Below, piece after piece: positions 9,917-21,360 of a stretch of DNA of 64,000 bases. This DNA is from Rhizopus arrhizus. Lineage: Eukaryota > Mucoromycota > Mucoromycetes > Mucorales > Rhizopodaceae. The translations under genes were made by a program, and so were the position numbers. The stretch covers positions 1,550,001 through 1,614,000 of the forward strand of contig JAKZZE010000007.1 of NCBI GenBank assembly GCA_024220505.1, read 5' to 3'. The notes below the pieces were generated by a model. That model searched no databases. It was not told where the DNA came from and worked only from the letters and a program-made list of their open reading frames with translations. Each line of letters starts with the position of its first letter. The first letter of the stretch is position 1.

Positions 9917-11190
9917 ATGACAACTACAGGACCTAACGTGTTGGCTTCAGTCAGCAACCAAAGCGTAATACAAGGTTATAGACCAAGACTCATCGAATTT
10001 TACGGATATGAAGGAGAAGATTTCCGTCATTTTCAAGAAATCCTAGACTCCTACCTTGCAGTTAATAATACACAGGGAGAATCAAGAAAAATAGCCATTC
10101 TCAAATCACAACTAAGACGTGCTGCCAAAGTCTACTTTGAACGTGTTATTTTAAAAGAACAGCCAGAGATCAAGTATAACCAAGCAATAGAAGCACTCAA
10201 GAATCATTATATCACCCCGGAACTAATACAAAGCTATGAAATGGAATTTAATGATATGTTCCAAGGAGAACAAGAGCATCCACAATATTTCTTGCAAGAT
10301 TAAGAGAAGCAGCCGATTTGGCCAATATTGATAATGAAGCATTGATAGAAAGCAGATTCCGTGCTGGATTACTAAACGAAATAAAAAATTTCTGCATACA
10401 AAGCAGTTCCAAGAACTTTAAAGACTGGCTCACACATTCTGAAGGATGGTGGAACGCAAATAGACCTCGTAAGATTGCCATGGTCGACAACCCCTTCATA
10501 CCTCGAAACATTAACAATGCCTTGATATATCACAACGATAATGCACATGCTGGTCGATACAACATAAATAATCATAATGTTGAGCTTGTAGATATTGATG
10601 AAAGACCTGCACAAATTTTACCAGTCAGTGATGTTCAAATATTTGGTAAATCATCAGGAAATCTAGCTACCAATACCAATGTTACAACAGGAGTTAATCG
10701 GTTGTCAACAATGGAAGTAGTAGGTTATCCTAATGACACCCAATATCATGTGAATTATTCAACTAGGTATCATCACGGTCATACTCATCTCAATAATCAA
10801 CAAGAGATTCTTAATATGATTCAACAAGCTATGCGCAACGAATTGAATATACATGATCAACATAATCGACCTTACAATCGCAATGCTCGCAACAACTATA
10901 ACAATTTCAACAATTATAATCCCAACGTTAAAGACAATTATCAAAGATATAACAACAATAATAATAGTAACCATAACTATTATAGCAATAACGGTTATAA
11001 CAATAATCGAAACATCGACTACAACGGAAATAACAACTATAATGAACACAATAATAGATTCAGAAATAACTATAATAATGGATATGAAAGATCTAATTAC
11101 AACAGCCGATATCGTAATCAACCCAACAGTAATCAAAATGATGAACTTCCTTTGCAACCATCTGCACAAAATCAGCCTTCAAAAAACTAG
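9917..11190 (+). pseudogene. Retrotransposon gag with Asn/Tyr-rich tail, one frame break
   Basis: The ATG at 9917 opens a frame of 128 codons that resembles a retrotransposon gag capsid region (LIEFYGYEGEDFRHFQEIL; ALKNHYITPE). Near 10285 the homologous reading moves to the -1 frame (continuing FLARLREAADLAN), which runs as an open frame to the TAG at 11188-11190. No slippery heptamer is visible at the first shift, so it is probably a mutation. The C-terminal 100 or so residues are extremely rich in Asn and Tyr (NNYNNFNNYNPN type), with no zinc knuckle. The stop codon sits inside a -1 frameshift signal. Upstream at 9761 lies the TGGTGGTCACT primer-site-like sequence. Confidence 0.7.
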
Positions 11191-11238
11191 ATGGGTCGAT
11201 TGTTTTTAATAACGAAAGCAATGGTCAATCGAATACCC
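11181..11238 (+). promoter_or_regulatory. Programmed -1 ribosomal frameshift signal
   Basis: The slippery heptamer A AAA AAC (11181-11187) is in the gag frame and is followed at once by the gag stop TAG (11188-11190). After a 5-nt spacer comes a stem: GGGTCGATTG (11193-11202) pairs with CAATCGA (11226-11232) and, across an ATA bulge, CCC (11236-11238). The loop is 23 nt. This matches the classical eukaryotic -1 frameshift layout. The -1 frame stays open for about 105 codons until the Tc1-D1 insertion. Confidence 0.8.
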
Positions 11239-11502
11239 AAAATCAAACAAAATCCATTAACGAAACCAAACAACAATCACAAAAACAAACACAACATTTA
11301 AATGCCATCCTAACAGAAAATGAAAATAGATACGAGAAAGACTTATATACCGCCATCAGACCTGATAAACCACCCGAAGTTACCAGAGCAGTTCCTTATA
11401 CTAAAACACGTACCACTGCTCAAAAGAAAACAGCCAAACCGACAGTTGTTACCAAACGCGTTACTACTAGAAGTCATTTGGAAGAAATCAAACCTTCAAA
11501 TA
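11187..11502 (+). pseudogene. Open -1 frame after gag, truncated by Tc1-D1
   Basis: After a -1 shift at the slippery site, translation would continue as LDGSIVFNNESNGQS and on through a Gln/Asn/Lys/Thr-rich stretch to SHLEEIKPSN. The frame is then cut by the Tc1-D1 insertion at TA 11501-11502. If the Tc1 is ignored, the frame continues about 23 codons past 13141 to a stop. I recognise no protease or RT motif, so this may be a linker or the remains of a pol start. No pol is present downstream, so the element is gag-only here. Confidence 0.5.
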
Positions 11503-13138
11503 CAGTAGGTGAAAAAATACGAGCAACCTCTGTTCGAATTGTCTTCATATCTTTTTATTTTCGTGTGTACATTCGCCAGAGCTTTGTTATCACATACGCT
11601 AACTAAGATAGCAAAAGTGCATATAATACACTAAAGTGATTGACTGTACTTGAAGTACAAGCGTTTTAAAAATGGAAAGACAGTCATAAAAAAGCCAATG
11701 ATGATTTTTCAAAATTCGCTATGTTTATTTAATATTTTGTATATCTTCCCTTTGCTTTAAGAAGTGCTTCTACTTTGGCTGGCATACTATTGATATACCT
11801 CTTGCAAGCATTTGCATTGAGTTTATTTCGCTCTACATCCACAAATGGCTAAAGCTTTCTGACACCTCTTTCTCCGACTTCATGTGGTGTCAGATTAAGT
11901 TTGAGCTGATGCCAAACATGCTTTGTATGATTTAAATCCAGACTTTGAGCATACCAATAGTTTATATACCTTACACTGATACCGCGTACCTATACAGTTA
12001 TGATTTTTAATTTATACTTTACGCCGCTATCACTCTGAAGGTATACATCGGACGTCTTCAAATAATAGTACTCTAACGTATACATGTAAATAATGCTAAG
12101 TATATGCAGACAAGCCGTTGAGTTTATGTTACCACCATAAAGCTGACATGTCTAAGCTGGTCCCGGAGTAGTTATGTGACCGCATATGTTGGTCCTACGG
12201 CTGCTGTGCTTTACTGTAATGTCGATGTCATGAGGGAGCAAAATGTCATTTTATACTTCCCTATAGTACTTTACTCCATCCGATCATTAGATGCTAATCT
12301 TTGCTTCAGCTGAGGACGCCACTCGTCGTCACTATTGACTTGACCAGTTGCGATGCCTTTTGCTCAGGCCATCTGCTTTTTTCAATGATCCATTTTTAAA
12401 AATGCCTTCTTTTTTTTAGCTCTCGGTGGCACTTTATGGATCTCAGCGCATTTACTCCTGAATGGTACATGAACAAGTAACCAAACTTACCTAACTCCCT
12501 GAATAGCTCTTTCGCTACTGTTCGATGACCAGTAATAATACACAGCTTGATATAGTGCTTCATGGCATAAGAGACAATAGTATGTCTTCCAGCCGACAGG
12601 TGTGAATTTCATGGAAAAAGCTTCCTAGTATACCTTTTAACTGTGCGAGAATAAACGTAATATTTATCTGCGATATCCTCTAGCTTCATACTATTTAGTG
12701 ATATATCTTTTATTTCTGGATTACTTTTCCATTGATATAGATTTAGGCATGATGATGAGAAGTAGTGAGAGAAGTTGAGTAAAAAAAAAGAAACCAAGGG
12801 CTCTTGAAGCCGCACTTGCTTTTATATGAATACAATAAGGAAGACTCACAGCTCCATACAAGTACGCTATATAGTCTTCCGATATGTTCTTTGTTGACTT
12901 AAATGTAAACGTATGATTACCGTACATAATTTAAGCTGGTCGGAAGTCAAATTTTTAAATTCGCGTTCTTATCTCTCTCTCAATTTCCAGCATTGCTACA
13001 TGAGACCTTTACTGTTTCAAGACACATGACCCCTAAAATACACCATAGGAGTCTCAAGCCGGTAGTTGGCATGCTCCTTTTGATATAGCGAAAAAAGTCA
13101 ATTTTGTCAAAAGGTTGCTCGTATTTTTTCACCTACTG
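11503..13138 (-). mobile_element. Tc1-like element D1, 1636 bp, non-autonomous
   Basis: The TIR CAGTAGGTGAAAAAATAC starts at 11503 after TA (11501-11502). The inverted copy ends at 13138 before TA (13139-13140). It is closely related to D2 at 19325-20961 along its full length. The transposase on the minus strand (11729-12750) is riddled with stops, so it needs transposase from elsewhere. Confidence 0.92.
11729..12750 (-). pseudogene. Tc1-like transposase, degenerate (D1)
   Basis: The minus strand starts MPKSISMEK and soon hits a stop. Another frame has SMKLEDIADKYYVYSRTVKRYTRKL, an HTH-like segment. The C-terminal end reads MPAKVEALLKAKGRYTKY, the standard Tc1 C-terminus (compare MPARVQAVIKAKGGNTIY in Tc1-C). 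The catalytic region in between carries many stops and frame changes. Dead gene. Confidence 0.75.
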
Positions 13139-13140
13139 TA

Positions 13141-13440
13141 TATCCCATCTTTTTGTGAAGAAATTATTAGTCAGTTTAAATAAATCATATATTTTTACTC
13201 AATAATTAACAAACTTTAACAAGAAAGTCCCTGTTCACTTAAACTTTTTACTCTACTTTAACTTTTATCAAGAAACATCGTATTGATCTTACAAATAAGA
13301 TCTGGTGGTCACTACTTAACAAGCATCTGCTTAAATTCTATATAAAACAACAACTTACAAGGCTATCTTAACCTTACAATCAAGCTTTACAAGCAAACTT
13401 TACTCTATTAAAACACAAACCTACAAGCCAACCATATAAA
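13141..13440 (+). repeat. Inverted-repeat arm, pairs with 14323-14622
   Basis: A roughly 300-bp near-identical inverted partner lies at 14323-14622. The arm includes the module AGATCTGGTGGTCACTACTT. The spacer between the arms is about 880 bp. Both arms belong to the LTR-derived family of 8080-9760. Confidence 0.8.
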
Positions 13441-13558
13441 ATAACAACAATTACAGTTTGGATGAAGAACATGAACTTTAATTTACAGTTCAGGACAAGA
13501 GACAAAAGACACCCCATATTTTTTATATAAATAAGATGAATATTTTGAACAAAATAAA

Positions 13559-13930
13559 AGACATCCAATTTGAATCCAATTCACATCCAATAAATCATAT
13601 CTTCTTGGGCTTAAAAAGCAATCTCTTCTTATTGGGTCACAATTACCTTTTCTTTTCTTTTTATTTTTACTTATTCTGTCTGATCTGATACCTGAATTAT
13701 CACGAATCAAGAAAGACCCCTTTTATTTTTATCTTTTATTAAACAATCTTACTCCTAACCTTATTGATCTATAAAGATCTGGTGGTCACTACTTAAAATC
13801 AAAATACTTTATCAAAAGAACTGTTAAACGTTCAGTCAAGTTAATCAAACTCAAGTCATTCAAGGCTTCAAACTTCAAATTAAACAAATCTACAACACTT
13901 TAATACAATCCAATTCCCAAGTACTAACAA
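13559..13930 (+). repeat. Inverted-repeat arm, pairs with 15758-16130
   Basis: A roughly 370-bp segment with module AAAGATCTGGTGGTCACTAC. Its reverse complement is at 15758-16130, with only small differences visible. Confidence 0.8.
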
Positions 13931-13984
13931 GTTACACCAGCAATGGCTGTGGTTTGTGATTTTTTAATTTTGAACCTTATTCTT

Positions 13985-14080
13985 TTTTGAACTTTATTTC
14001 GAAATCAAACTTTATATCGAAATTAAACCTTATATCGAAATCAAACCTTATATCAAAATGAAACTTTATTTTTCTTTGTC
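13985..14080 (+). repeat. Imperfect ~22-bp minisatellite
   Basis: About four imperfect copies of a unit resembling AACCTTATATCGAAATCA, located between the LTR-like start and the TATA-containing part of one module copy. Other module copies carry different short tandem repeats at the equivalent place. Confidence 0.6.
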
Positions 14081-14322
14081 TATAAAATAGACAAATTTTT
14101 ACTTTTTATTTTACTTCACTTCTCTTAACTTACATATCTTAACTTTACTTATTTTAAATATATTTTATCCAATAAATTAAGTATCTTTATCCTTGAATCT
14201 TTTGGTATAACACTCTTAAAACACAAGCAAGACAAGTCCCTTGAAGTCAATTATCTTCATTGTAAACATTCTTAAAACTCTTATCAAGTTACTTTATTAC
14301 AAAAAAGTTTGATCTACTGTTA

Positions 14323-14622
14323 TATGTATGGGTTGGCTTGTAGGTTTGTGTTTTAATAGAGTAAAGTTTGCTTGTAAAGCTTGATTGTAAGGTTAAGATA
14401 GCCTTGTAAGTTGTTGTTTTATATAGAATTTAAGCAGATGCTTGTTAAGTAGTGACCACCAGATCTTATTTGTAAGATCAATACGATGTTTCTTGATAAA
14501 AGTTAAAGTAGAGTAAAAAGTTTAAGTGAACAGGGACTTTCTTGTTAAAGTTTGTTAATTATTGAGTAAAAATATATGATTTATTTAAACTGACTGACAA
14601 TTTCTTCACAAAAAGATGGTAT
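14323..14622 (-). repeat. Inverted-repeat arm, partner of 13141-13440
   Basis: Reverse complement of 13141-13440, including AAGTAGTGACCACCAGATCT. Polarity of the modules switches from + to - at about 14323, so this is the symmetry point of the cluster. Confidence 0.8.
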
Positions 14623-14862
14623 ATATATATGAATAATATTTTTTTGTTTTCTTTTTAGCTTTTCTTATTTTTTTGACTTTTTCTATATTTTCAACTTTTT
14701 TTATCTTTTTAACATTTTTTATATTTTTAATTTTTTTTATCTTTCTGACTTGACTCGGCTAATCTCTGTGTATCCTTATTACCATTTTCGTTACACTGTA
14801 AATTACAGTTCATGTTCTTCATCCAAACTGTATCGGGGACTAAACCATTGTTCGTGTTACAA

Positions 14863-14908
14863 TATAAAAAGACTATTGTCGTGTTTGATCACGAATAGTC
14901 TTTTTATA
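14863..14908. other. 20-bp stem hairpin
   Basis: TATAAAAAGACTATT plus TCGTG pairs with CACGA plus AATAGTCTTTTTATA, with one bulged G and a TTTGAT loop. It lies next to a segment (14795-14862) that is repeated at 16252-16320 without the hairpin. Function unknown. Confidence 0.75.
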
Positions 14909-17641
14909 GTAATTAACAAAGGTACCGATAACTTATTAAGTAGTAAAAGATTGATAGATTTTATTTAATAAAGATAATGTCTATTTATACTATTTTACAT
15001 TTGCTGCGGTGGTGATGTTGTTGTATATTGTTATAATGTTAATATTGAAAGTACTGCGACATTGCTGCGACTATGCTGCGACTATACTGCGGATGACAAC
15101 TGTAGGTAGAAGTATCAAAAAAGGAATATTTGTAACACTGTGAGATTGGAGTTTATAGGGTTTATATAGTGTTAAATAGGTTTGATTTAAGAGAGTCTTG
15201 ATGTAAGATCAAAGATTTAGGTAGGATTTAATTCCAAAAAGAGTAATGATTTGAATATAAGTTGCTTGAGTAAAGTGACCACCAGATCTTATAAGTAGAT
15301 CAAACTGTTTTGAATAAAATAAAAATAAAAAGGTAAAATAAAGATAAAATAAAATAAAAAGGATTTACAATGAAGTGTATATACTTCAAGGGACTTCTTG
15401 TTCTTGATGTTAAGTAAAATAAAAGAAAAACAAAAGAGATTTACTTTATATGATATTTATTAAAATAATCAAAAAGTAAAGTAAAACAAAAGTTAAGAGT
15501 AAGTTAAGAGTGAAGTTAAAAAAAAAGAATAAGATACATTGGGCTATTTATATTTTTTTTTGGTTTTTCTGATTATATGTTGTTTTTGGTGATGGTGTGA
15601 TAAAAGTTTAATTTTGTATGAATTCATAGAGTTATATGAATTCACAGAGTTGTATCAATTCAGGAAGCTGTATGAATTTGCATGATTGTATGAATTTAGG
15701 CAAGATTCGTGGCACCAACAATTGAATTTTCCACGGTTGTTGTGCTACAACACTGTAACTTTTTAGTACTTGGGATTTGGATTGTGTTAAAGTGTTGTAG
15801 ATTTGTTTAATTTGAAGTTTGAAGCCTTGAATGACTTGAGTTTGATTAACTTGACTGAACGTTTAACAGTTCTTTTGATAAAGTATTTTGATTTTAAGTA
15901 GTGACCACCAGATCTTTATAGATCAATAAGGTTAGGAGTAAGATTGTTTAATAAAAGATAAAAATAAAAGGGGTCTTTCTTGATTCGTGATAATTCAGGT
16001 ATCAGATCAGACAGAATAAGTAAAAATAAAAAGAAAAGAAAAGGTAATTGTGACCCAATAAGAAGAGATTGCTTTTTAAGCCCAAGAAGATATGATTTAT
16101 TGGATGTGAATTGGATTCAAATTGGATGTCTGTATTTTGGTTAAAAATATTCATCTTATTTATATAAAAATATGGGGTGGCTTATTGTTTATGTTGAACG
16201 ACATCAATGTCGCTGGACATCAAAATTTGTTCTTGTGATCATCATTGTTCTGAACTGTAAATTACAGTTCATGTTCTTCATCCAAACTGTATCGGGGACT
16301 AAACCATTGTTCGTGTTACATTGCTAAGTACTTCTTGTGAGTCATCAATGGTAACTTGCTAATAATTACTTGAAAAGGAATTCTTGTTTAACATACCAAA
16401 AGTAGTGTAATTTTTGTTGCTTTAATGGCTTGTAAGAGTTAATGGTTTTGAAATAGAGTAAAGTTGATGAAAATGGATAAAAAAATAAGAGTTGGGTAGA
16501 GTATTGATATTAGGTTCGCTTGTAAGTGACCACCAGATCTTGTTACGTTGATCAGACTTGTTTTATATTCAGATAACTTGATAAGAGTATTAAAAGGATT
16601 TACAATGAAGATAATTGGCTTCAAGGGACTTGTCTTGCTTGTATTTTAAGAGTGTTATATCAAAAGATTCAGAGATAAGGATACTTGGTTTATTGATAAA
16701 ATATATTTATATTGTTAAGAGAAGTAAAGTCAAGAAAAAAAGCGAGGTTTTGTCAAGAGAATAAAAAGCTAGGCTTTTTATAGGCAAAGATATAAAGTTC
16801 AATTTTTACAAAATGTAAAAATATCAAAAGGTTAAAAAAATATCAAAATGTAAAAAATATATCAAATGGTTAAAAATTTGTCAAATAGGAAAAATAATGA
16901 CAATTTGTAAAGTGATTTACAAATCGTCAAAAATTAAAGCTTGAAAGAAGGTTCTGAGTTCAAATCTTCATAATCATAGTGTAATAAATTTTTACTAGTT
17001 CGCTTGAGTGTGTTGAGTTGAGGTTTAAATAAACAGATTTAAGTTGTAATTGGTATAATAATTGCTTTTATATGAGTTGGATTGGCTTGATTCGCTTGTT
17101 ATAGTGACCACCAGATCTTATAAAGTAGATCAAACTGTTTTAGTTAAGGTAGAATAAAAATAAAAAGATAAAGTAAAATAAAAAAGGGGATTTACAATGA
17201 AGTATAATAGCTTCAAGGGACTTCTTGTTCTTGATGTTAAATAAAATAAGAGATAGTTTGCCTCTTTAAAAGAATATTTATTTGATAAAAAGAAAAAGTA
17301 AAAATAAAATAAGAGAGAAGTTAGGAAGTTAGAAGTTAGAAGTTAAGAAGTTGTTAAGAAGTCATATTTTTTGAGATTATTATGTGAGGTTATTTATATG
17401 TTTTTGGGTTTTATGATTTTGTTCTGTTTTTGGTATTTTCAATGGTTGTTATAACATAAGAGGCGGTTGTTGTATAGTGTAAGGTGGTTGTTGTAAACTG
17501 CAAGGCGTTCGTTATAAACTGCAACGATTTAAATTCCGACGTTTCATTCTTGTTTGTTACAACAATTTGTAAAGTGATTTACAAAACGTCAAAAATTAAA
17601 GCTTGAAAGAAGTTTCTGAGTTCAAATCTTCATAATCATAG
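14909..17641 (-). repeat. LTR-derived module cluster, right side, inverted
   Basis: Modules in minus orientation occur at about 15272-15405, 15897-15995, 16524-16650 and 17102-17235, each with GTGACCACCAGATCT followed by TTACAATGAAG and CTTCAAGGGACTT. The block 16983-17500 is the inverted partner of 8690-9180. A roughly 75-bp direct repeat occurs at 16906-16981 and 17567-17641; gypsy1 is inserted at the end of the second copy. No coding capacity seen. Confidence 0.65.
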
Positions 17642-17913
17642 TGTCATATCTTTTTATTCTATATATGGATATTTGTGTTGCTTTCCTTTTAATGAAGTTT
17701 GTATTCAACAAGTTACATGCTATGACTCACAAGAGAGTTGTTTATATTCAATATCAACATGACTCATGAATTATGACAATACTTGTATATATCTTAGTTT
17801 TGTAAAGTAATATAAATAGACATAATAATTATTAGAAATAAAAGGAAAAGATCCACTACCTAATCTTTAAGACTATATTTCCTTTTATATACAATACTAT
17901 AAAGAACACGACA
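17642..17913 (+). repeat. gypsy1 5' LTR
   Basis: Starts TGTCATATC and ends ACACGACA. Same sequence and length as the copy at 30763-31034. Confidence 0.92.
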
Positions 17914-17960
17914 ATTGGTAGCATCTGTTGTAAACATTCCAATTGCAACAGAATTTATTT

Positions 17961-19324
17961 ATGTCAAGTAGCAAGCCAACAATATCGCAAGAACAAAGAA
18001 TTTTTGAAATAGAAGAAAGAGTTTACAGATTACTAGCACCAGAATTTAGAACAAAATACCTTGCTTACAGAAAAGTCCCAACATACCCTGAAGATCAAAG
18101 AATCAATTACGGAAGAAAAACAGCAGAATACTTTGAGACAATAGCAAACAAATTCGCATCAGATTTTATACTTAACAACAACAGACAACTTATTTTAGAA
18201 GAAGATATTAATTTAGAAGAATCGCCTATGAGCTACAATAACAATACCAATATTAACATGGAAAATTTAGCACAACTGATCGCGTCAGCAATAAGCTCAG
18301 CAATGCCTAAAAACACAGAGAACACAAACAGCCATATCAGGATCCCAGTTCCCTCGACATATGGTGGAGATAGAAATGCTGCAACTATCAACATTTGGAT
18401 ACAAGAAGTAGAAAGATATTTGCAATTTTACAATGTACCCAGTAATCAATGGATTCCTTACGCAGTCACTCTTATGAGAGACAGAGCCCAAAAATGGTGG
18501 AACAGACTAACAGAAAGGAATGAACAATCGACTACTTGGGAAAGATTTAAGTTAGATATAGAATATGCTTTCAAACCCTCCTATTCTCAACAAGCTGCAA
18601 GAGATAGATTAGCTAACATCAAACAATCATCATCGGTTATTGAATATGTGGATGTTTTCCAAGACATTTTACTAGATCTTCCAAATATTTCGGATGATGA
18701 ATCCTTGGATAGATTTGTTAGAGGATTGAAAGACAATGTTAGAATCCATGTATTGACTAAAGAACCTCGGACACTAGAAGAAGCTAGTAAATTCGCTATT
18801 GCATTTGAAAGCGCACAACAAGTAGGAATGATGCCTGTAAAAATCCAACAAGATAGATATGTCAACGATCCTATGGATTTATCTGTATTGTTACATCAAC
18901 TCAATGCAATGGTAGCCTCTAACAAGGACAACAACAATTTTCAACAAAACAGACAGAATAATGGATATGCAAGACGATCTACGATAATTTGTCATTGGTG
19001 CAATAAACCTGGACATATAATGGCTGATTGTAGGACAAGAATACGTGATATCAAAGAATTTGAGCAGTCAAGAATACGGCAAAATCGACAATACAAGCGA
19101 ACAAGGCCATTTAGGAATCACTTAGTCAACAATATTGATTCTATGGAATTTCACACAAGTAATAATGACACTTTGCCTAAACGAAATAATGATTGCTCTT
19201 TTGATAGTGTTAATAAAGATTCTTTAATTGACCTTTCCCCTTATTCCTTTGACTTTTCACAAGATCGTGCTTTTTTGTTAAATACCAATGCAAAAAATTC
19301 AACATTACCCACGTACAAAATCTA
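17961..19324 (+). pseudogene. gypsy1 Gag, interrupted at its C-terminal side by Tc1-D2
   Basis: The ATG at 17961 starts MSSSKPTISQEQRIF. A Retrotrans_gag-like capsid region follows (NIWIQEVERYLQFYNV; MRDRAQKWWNRLTER; FVRGLKDNVR) and then a CCHC zinc knuckle CHWCNKPGHIMADC. The frame is cut at codon KIY by Tc1-D2 at TA 19323-19324 and resumes with the protease at 20964, in the same frame once the insertion and one TA copy are removed. The sequence is otherwise intact. Structural protein of the virus-like particle. Confidence 0.9.
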
Positions 19325-20961
19325 CAGTAGGTGAAAAAATACGAGCAACCTCTGTTCGATTTGTCTTCATATCTTTTTATTTTCGTGTGCATATTCGCCA
19401 GAGCTTTAATATCACACACACTAATTAAGGCAACAAAGATACATACAATACACTAAAGAGATTGACTCTACTTGAAGTACAAGCTTTTTAAAAAGGGAAA
19501 GACAGTCATAAAAGAGCCAATGATGATTTTTCAAAATTCGCTATGTTTATTTAATATTTTCTATATCTTCCCTTTGCTTTAATAAGTGCTTCTACTTTGG
19601 CTGGCATACTATTGATGTACCCCTTGCAAGCATTTGCATTGAGTTTATTTCGCTCTACATCCACAAATTGCTAAAGCTTTCTGACACCTCTTTCTCCGAC
19701 TTCATGTGGTGTCAGATTAAGTTTGAGCTGATGCCAAACATGCTTTATATGATTTAAATCCAGACTTTGAGCATACCAATAGTTTATATACCTTACACTG
19801 ATACCGCGTACCTATACAGTTATGATTTTTAATTTATGCTTTACGCCGCTATCACTCTGAAGGTATACATCAGATGTCTTCAAAAGATGATACTCTAATG
19901 TGTTCATGTAAATAATGCTAAGTATATGCAGACAAGTCGTTGAGTTTATATTATCATCATAAAACTGACATATCTAAGCTGGTCCCGGAGTAGCTATGTG
20001 ACCGCATATGTTGGTCCTACGGCTGCTGTGCTTTACTGTAATGTCGATGTGATGAGGGAGCAAAATGTCATTTTATACTACTCTATACTACTTTACTCCA
20101 TCTGATCACTAGATGCTAGTCTTTGCTTCAGCTGAGAACGCTACTGGTCGTCACTCTTGACTTGACCAGTTGCCATGCCTTTTTGCTCAGGCCATCTGCT
20201 TTTTTCAATGATCCTTTTTTAAGAATGCCTTCTTTTTTTTAGCTCTCGGTGGCACTTTATGGATCTCAGCGCATTTACTCCTGAACGGTACATGAACAAG
20301 TAACCAAACTTACCTAACTCCCTGAATAGCTCTTTCGCTACTGTTCGATGACCAGTAATAATACACAGCTCGATATAGTGCTTCATGGCATAAGAGACAA
20401 TAGTATGTCTTCCAGCCGACAGGTGTGAATTTCATGGAAAAAGCTTCCTAGTATACCTTTTAACTGTGCGAGAATGAACGTAATATTTATCTGCGATATC
20501 CTCTAGCTTCATACTATTTAGTGATATATCTTCTATTTCTGGATTGCTTTTCCATTGGTATAGATTTAGGCATGATGATGAGAAGTAGTGAGAGAAGTTG
20601 AGTAAAAAAAAAGAAACCAAGGGCTCTTGAAGCCGCACTTGCTTTTATATGAATACAATAAGGAACACTCACAGTTCCATACAAGTACGCTATATAGTCT
20701 TCCGATATGTTCTTTGTTGACTTAAATGTAAACGTATGATTACCGTACATAATTTAAGCTGGTCGGAAGTCAAATTTTTAAATTCGCGTTCTTATCTCTC
20801 TCTCAATTTCCAGCATTGCTACATGAGTTCTTTACTGTTTCAAAACACATGACCCCGAAAATATACCATAGGAGTCTCAAGCCGGTAGTTGGCATGCACC
20901 TTTTGATATAGCGAAAAAAGTCGATTTTGCCAAAAGGTTGCTCGTATTTTTTCACCTACTG
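19325..20961 (-). mobile_element. Tc1-like element D2, 1637 bp, non-autonomous
   Basis: The TIR CAGTAGGTGAAAAAATAC starts at 19325 after TA (19323-19324). The inverted end at 20961 is followed by TA (20962-20963). Nearly the same sequence as D1, including the shared disabling stops in its transposase remnant (19551-20573). Removal with one TA restores the gag-protease frame of gypsy1. Confidence 0.93.
19551..20573 (-). pseudogene. Tc1-like transposase, degenerate (D2)
   Basis: Same remnant as in D1: a start resembling MPKSIPMEK, an HTH fragment ending KRYTRKLFP and a C-terminus ending GRY plus a basic tail, with multiple stops and frame changes between. Since D2 sits in a retrotransposon with identical LTRs, this dead copy moved recently and so used transposase supplied in trans. 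Confidence 0.75.
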
Positions 20962-20963
20962 TA

Positions 20964-21360
20964 CATAAATGGTCATGCATTCAATGCTTTGATTGACAGT
21001 GGAGCCAGTTCAAATTATATTCACCCAAAGGTACTCAAATTTGTGGAATCATACCATCCAGTTAAGAATCAAGCTGTTGAGACTGCTAATGGTGAACAAA
21101 CGATTATTCATGGTGAAGCTACATGCAAAATGGAAATAAGGGGGGAGGAAAGGAACTTTATTAGCACTTTCAAGGCCTTCGTTTTTGAATCGAAGTTTGA
21201 TATCATTTTGGGGAACTCATGGTTAAAGCAAGTAAAGCCAAAACCCGATTGGTTTGATAGTACATGGACGATTGCGCTTCCTGACTCGTCAATGGTAGTA
21301 CTACATCCAGTTAAAGAACCAACATCACTTATAAGAAGCAGAATGAAGTCAACTACTTGA
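20964..21360 (+). pseudogene. gypsy1 protease, continuation of Gag frame
   Basis: The frame resumes as INGHAFNALIDSGASSNYI, with the D-S/T-G-A aspartic protease triad, followed by FDIILGNSWL, the typical second conserved block. It ends at TGA 21358-21360. The RT frame overlaps it by about 46 nt in the -1 register (open from 21315). No slippery heptamer is visible in the overlap, so a one-base deletion near 21335 is the simplest reading. Confidence 0.85.

Noticed and set aside
10270..10320. First gag frame change as a second programmed frameshift
   Set aside because: No X XXY YYZ heptamer lies in the region where the frames meet; a 1-bp mutation is simpler.
10759..11209. Hydrophobic Ile/Val-rich frames as membrane proteins
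   Set aside because: They are other-frame readings of the AAT/TAT-rich gag tail.
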